A stretch of 32,862 nt of DNA, from positions 1-32,862 of the forward strand of contig CANQPT010000017.1 in assembly GCA_947625805.1 (NCBI GenBank), given 5' to 3'. Below the pieces are notes generated by a model. The model was not told where the DNA came from and did no database searches. It worked only from the letters and a program-made list of their open reading frames with translations. A program made the position numbers and the translations under genes. Below are positions 31,814 to 32,862 of the stretch, piece by piece (the first letter of the stretch is position 1; every line of letters starts with the position of its first letter). This DNA comes from an uncultured Clostridia bacterium. GTDB lineage: Bacteria; Bacillota; Clostridia; Oscillospirales; CAG-272.

Positions 31814-32862
31814 TTAACCGTTTTCGGACCCATTCTGAATGTTCGTATCATCCGCGATGATCACATAGGTCTTCTCGTTGATACGCAGGGTTACGAAAGG
31901 CACGACGTGCCGCTCTCCCTCTGTTGGAATATCTTTCATGTTAAATTTGATATTGCTGGCAATATCTTCTACGAAAGGAGTGCCGTCATTGCCCGCTACG
32001 TAGTAGTAATAGCCCTTTGTAACGCCGTCCTGACCGGTAAGCACCGACGAATCCTTTCGGTTTTTCCACTCGTAGGTACTACCCGACGTGACCGTGTAGT
32101 CCTGTTTTGCAATGTCCGCTATCAAATCGTCTTTCAACTCGCTTATGTCGAAAGATTGATTCGCATAGATGAAACCGAACGCCAGGATTTCTGCGTTTTT
32201 CAGATCCTCGTCGTACATGGTTTCCAGGGACGGGTCGTCAGCGCGCCATTTGAAGTCCAGGCCGACCGTATATTTGGTTCCATCTTCACCCGATGGAGTA
32301 GTGGTCGGCGTTACGTCTACGTGCGCCATATCCTGAACGGCCGTATCAAGAATATCGAAGTCGGCATACACGTCCATGTTCATATAAACGGGTTTGTCGC
32401 CCACGGGATTGCCATCTGCGTCGACCCAGCCGACAAATACAGAGCCCTCTTTGGTCGGGATTTCGTATCCCTCGCTTCCCGCCAGCGTCTCAAAAATTTC
32501 GTTCGGGCTGACGAGCTTAAGGATTTGCTTGCATTTCTTGCCTGCGGTGTTGTCGTCGTATTTATCGAAAGGCGGAACGTAATCGTGGGTGTAGGGCTTG
32601 CCGATCGGATTGCCCTCCGCGTCGTGGAAAGTCACAGTGGGCTTGAGGGAGCCGGCGGTGATGGCAAGGATCTGGAAAGTGGCGTTTTCGTTGGTATTGG
32701 ACGCCTTTTCATCCGGGTCATAGGTGCAGTAGGTGGTAAAGATGCGGATGGCGTTCAGAGTTTTGAAAGGAGTGTCGTTAAAGAGACGGCTGTCAATATA
32801 CATGACATAGGTGCCGTCTTTATCAAAGGTCTGATAGCGCGGGGAAGGTGCGCCCGCCCATT
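31814..32862 (-). CDS. Secreted/surface-type protein with InlB-like repeat, 5' end outside window
   Basis: The frame is open to the right edge (reading WAGAPSPRYQTFDKDG before the first internal Met at 32803), so only the C-terminal 349 or so residues are present. A segment around residues 60-165 of the visible part resembles the Listeria-Bacteroides (Flg_new/InlB B-type) repeat: VTFHDAEGNPIGKPY followed by FVGWVDADGNPVGDKPVYMNMDVYADF. The rest is beta-rich and Asp/Thr-rich with no recognised family. No LPXTG sorting signal, membrane anchor or C-terminal basic tail is seen; the protein ends NIQNGSENG. It may be secreted, or anchored through the unseen N-terminal part. Confidence 0.7.
   Translation of the reverse strand, partial: WAGAPSPRYQTFDKDGTYVMYIDSRLFNDTPFKTLNAIRIFTTYCTYDPDEKASNTNENATFQILAITAGSLKPTVTFHDAEGNPIGKPYTHDYVPPFDKYDDNTAGKKCKQILKLVSPNEIFETLAGSEGYEIPTKEGSVFVGWVDADGNPVGDKPVYMNMDVYADFDILDTAVQDMAHVDVTPTTTPSGEDGTKYTVGLDFKWRADDPSLETMYDEDLKNAEILAFGFIYANQSFDISELKDDLIADIAKQDYTVTSGSTYEWKNRKDSSVLTGQDGVTKGYYYYVAGNDGTPFVEDIASNIKFNMKDIPTEGERHVVPFVTLRINEKTYVIIADDTNIQNGSENG

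Overview
The window looks like chromosomal DNA of an anaerobic, low-to-mid GC Gram-positive bacterium of the class Clostridia, probably a gut or digester lineage. This is inferred from type III glutamine synthetase, an oxygen-sensitive class III ribonucleotide reductase, the MecA adaptor family, AGGAGG-type ribosome binding sites, sigma-A style promoters (TTGACA/TATAAT) and many short intergenic hairpins. No rRNA, tRNA, CRISPR array, transposase or phage gene was seen. Most of the window is core metabolism.

Layout. (1) 317-6085, ammonia assimilation: glnN (GS III, minus) is divergent from a three-gene glutamate synthase with glutaminase, FMN/Fe-S and GXGXG subunits as separate proteins. Both promoters are visible, and each transcript begins with a hairpin close to its 5' end. 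(2) 6243-8753: a family 4 uracil-DNA glycosylase overlapping a MecA-like adaptor gene (minus), then a C39-like cysteine-peptidase lipoprotein (plus). (3) 8835-9752: metA carrying the Glu111 signature of acetyl-CoA users. (4) 9991-13504: nrdD-nrdG-dut, a nucleotide supply operon whose promoter carries two probable NrdR boxes 31 bp apart, followed by a small membrane protein. (5) 13568-15240: two tandem, paralogous helix-turn-helix regulators with their own promoter. (6) 15434-15655: two 92-bp hairpin repeats. (7) 15659-28529: a single long minus-strand operon argG-argH-argC-argJ-argB-argD-argF-carA-carB, covering the route from glutamate to arginine plus carbamoyl phosphate, with probable ARG boxes over its promoter. 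(8) 28676-31393: a ComM/YifB-type AAA+ protein and 6-phosphofructokinase. (9) 31641-32862: a 49-codon small gene and the 3' part of a surface-type protein that runs off the right edge.

The most striking item is the last gene of the arginine operon. carB is fused in frame to a complete diaminopimelate epimerase (DapF) domain, giving a 1345-residue protein. The DapF part keeps one catalytic cysteine (Cys1287), but the other is alanine (Ala1138), and two substrate-site asparagines are also changed. The domain is therefore probably not a normal epimerase. It could be a ligand-sensing domain or a repurposed enzyme tied to carbamoyl phosphate synthesis.

The genes are linked through nitrogen. GS III and the split glutamate synthase make glutamine and glutamate. 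Glutamate feeds ArgJ/ArgB, and glutamine feeds CarA. Ornithine, carbamoyl phosphate and aspartate then yield arginine. All calls come from reading the sequence; no database search was run.
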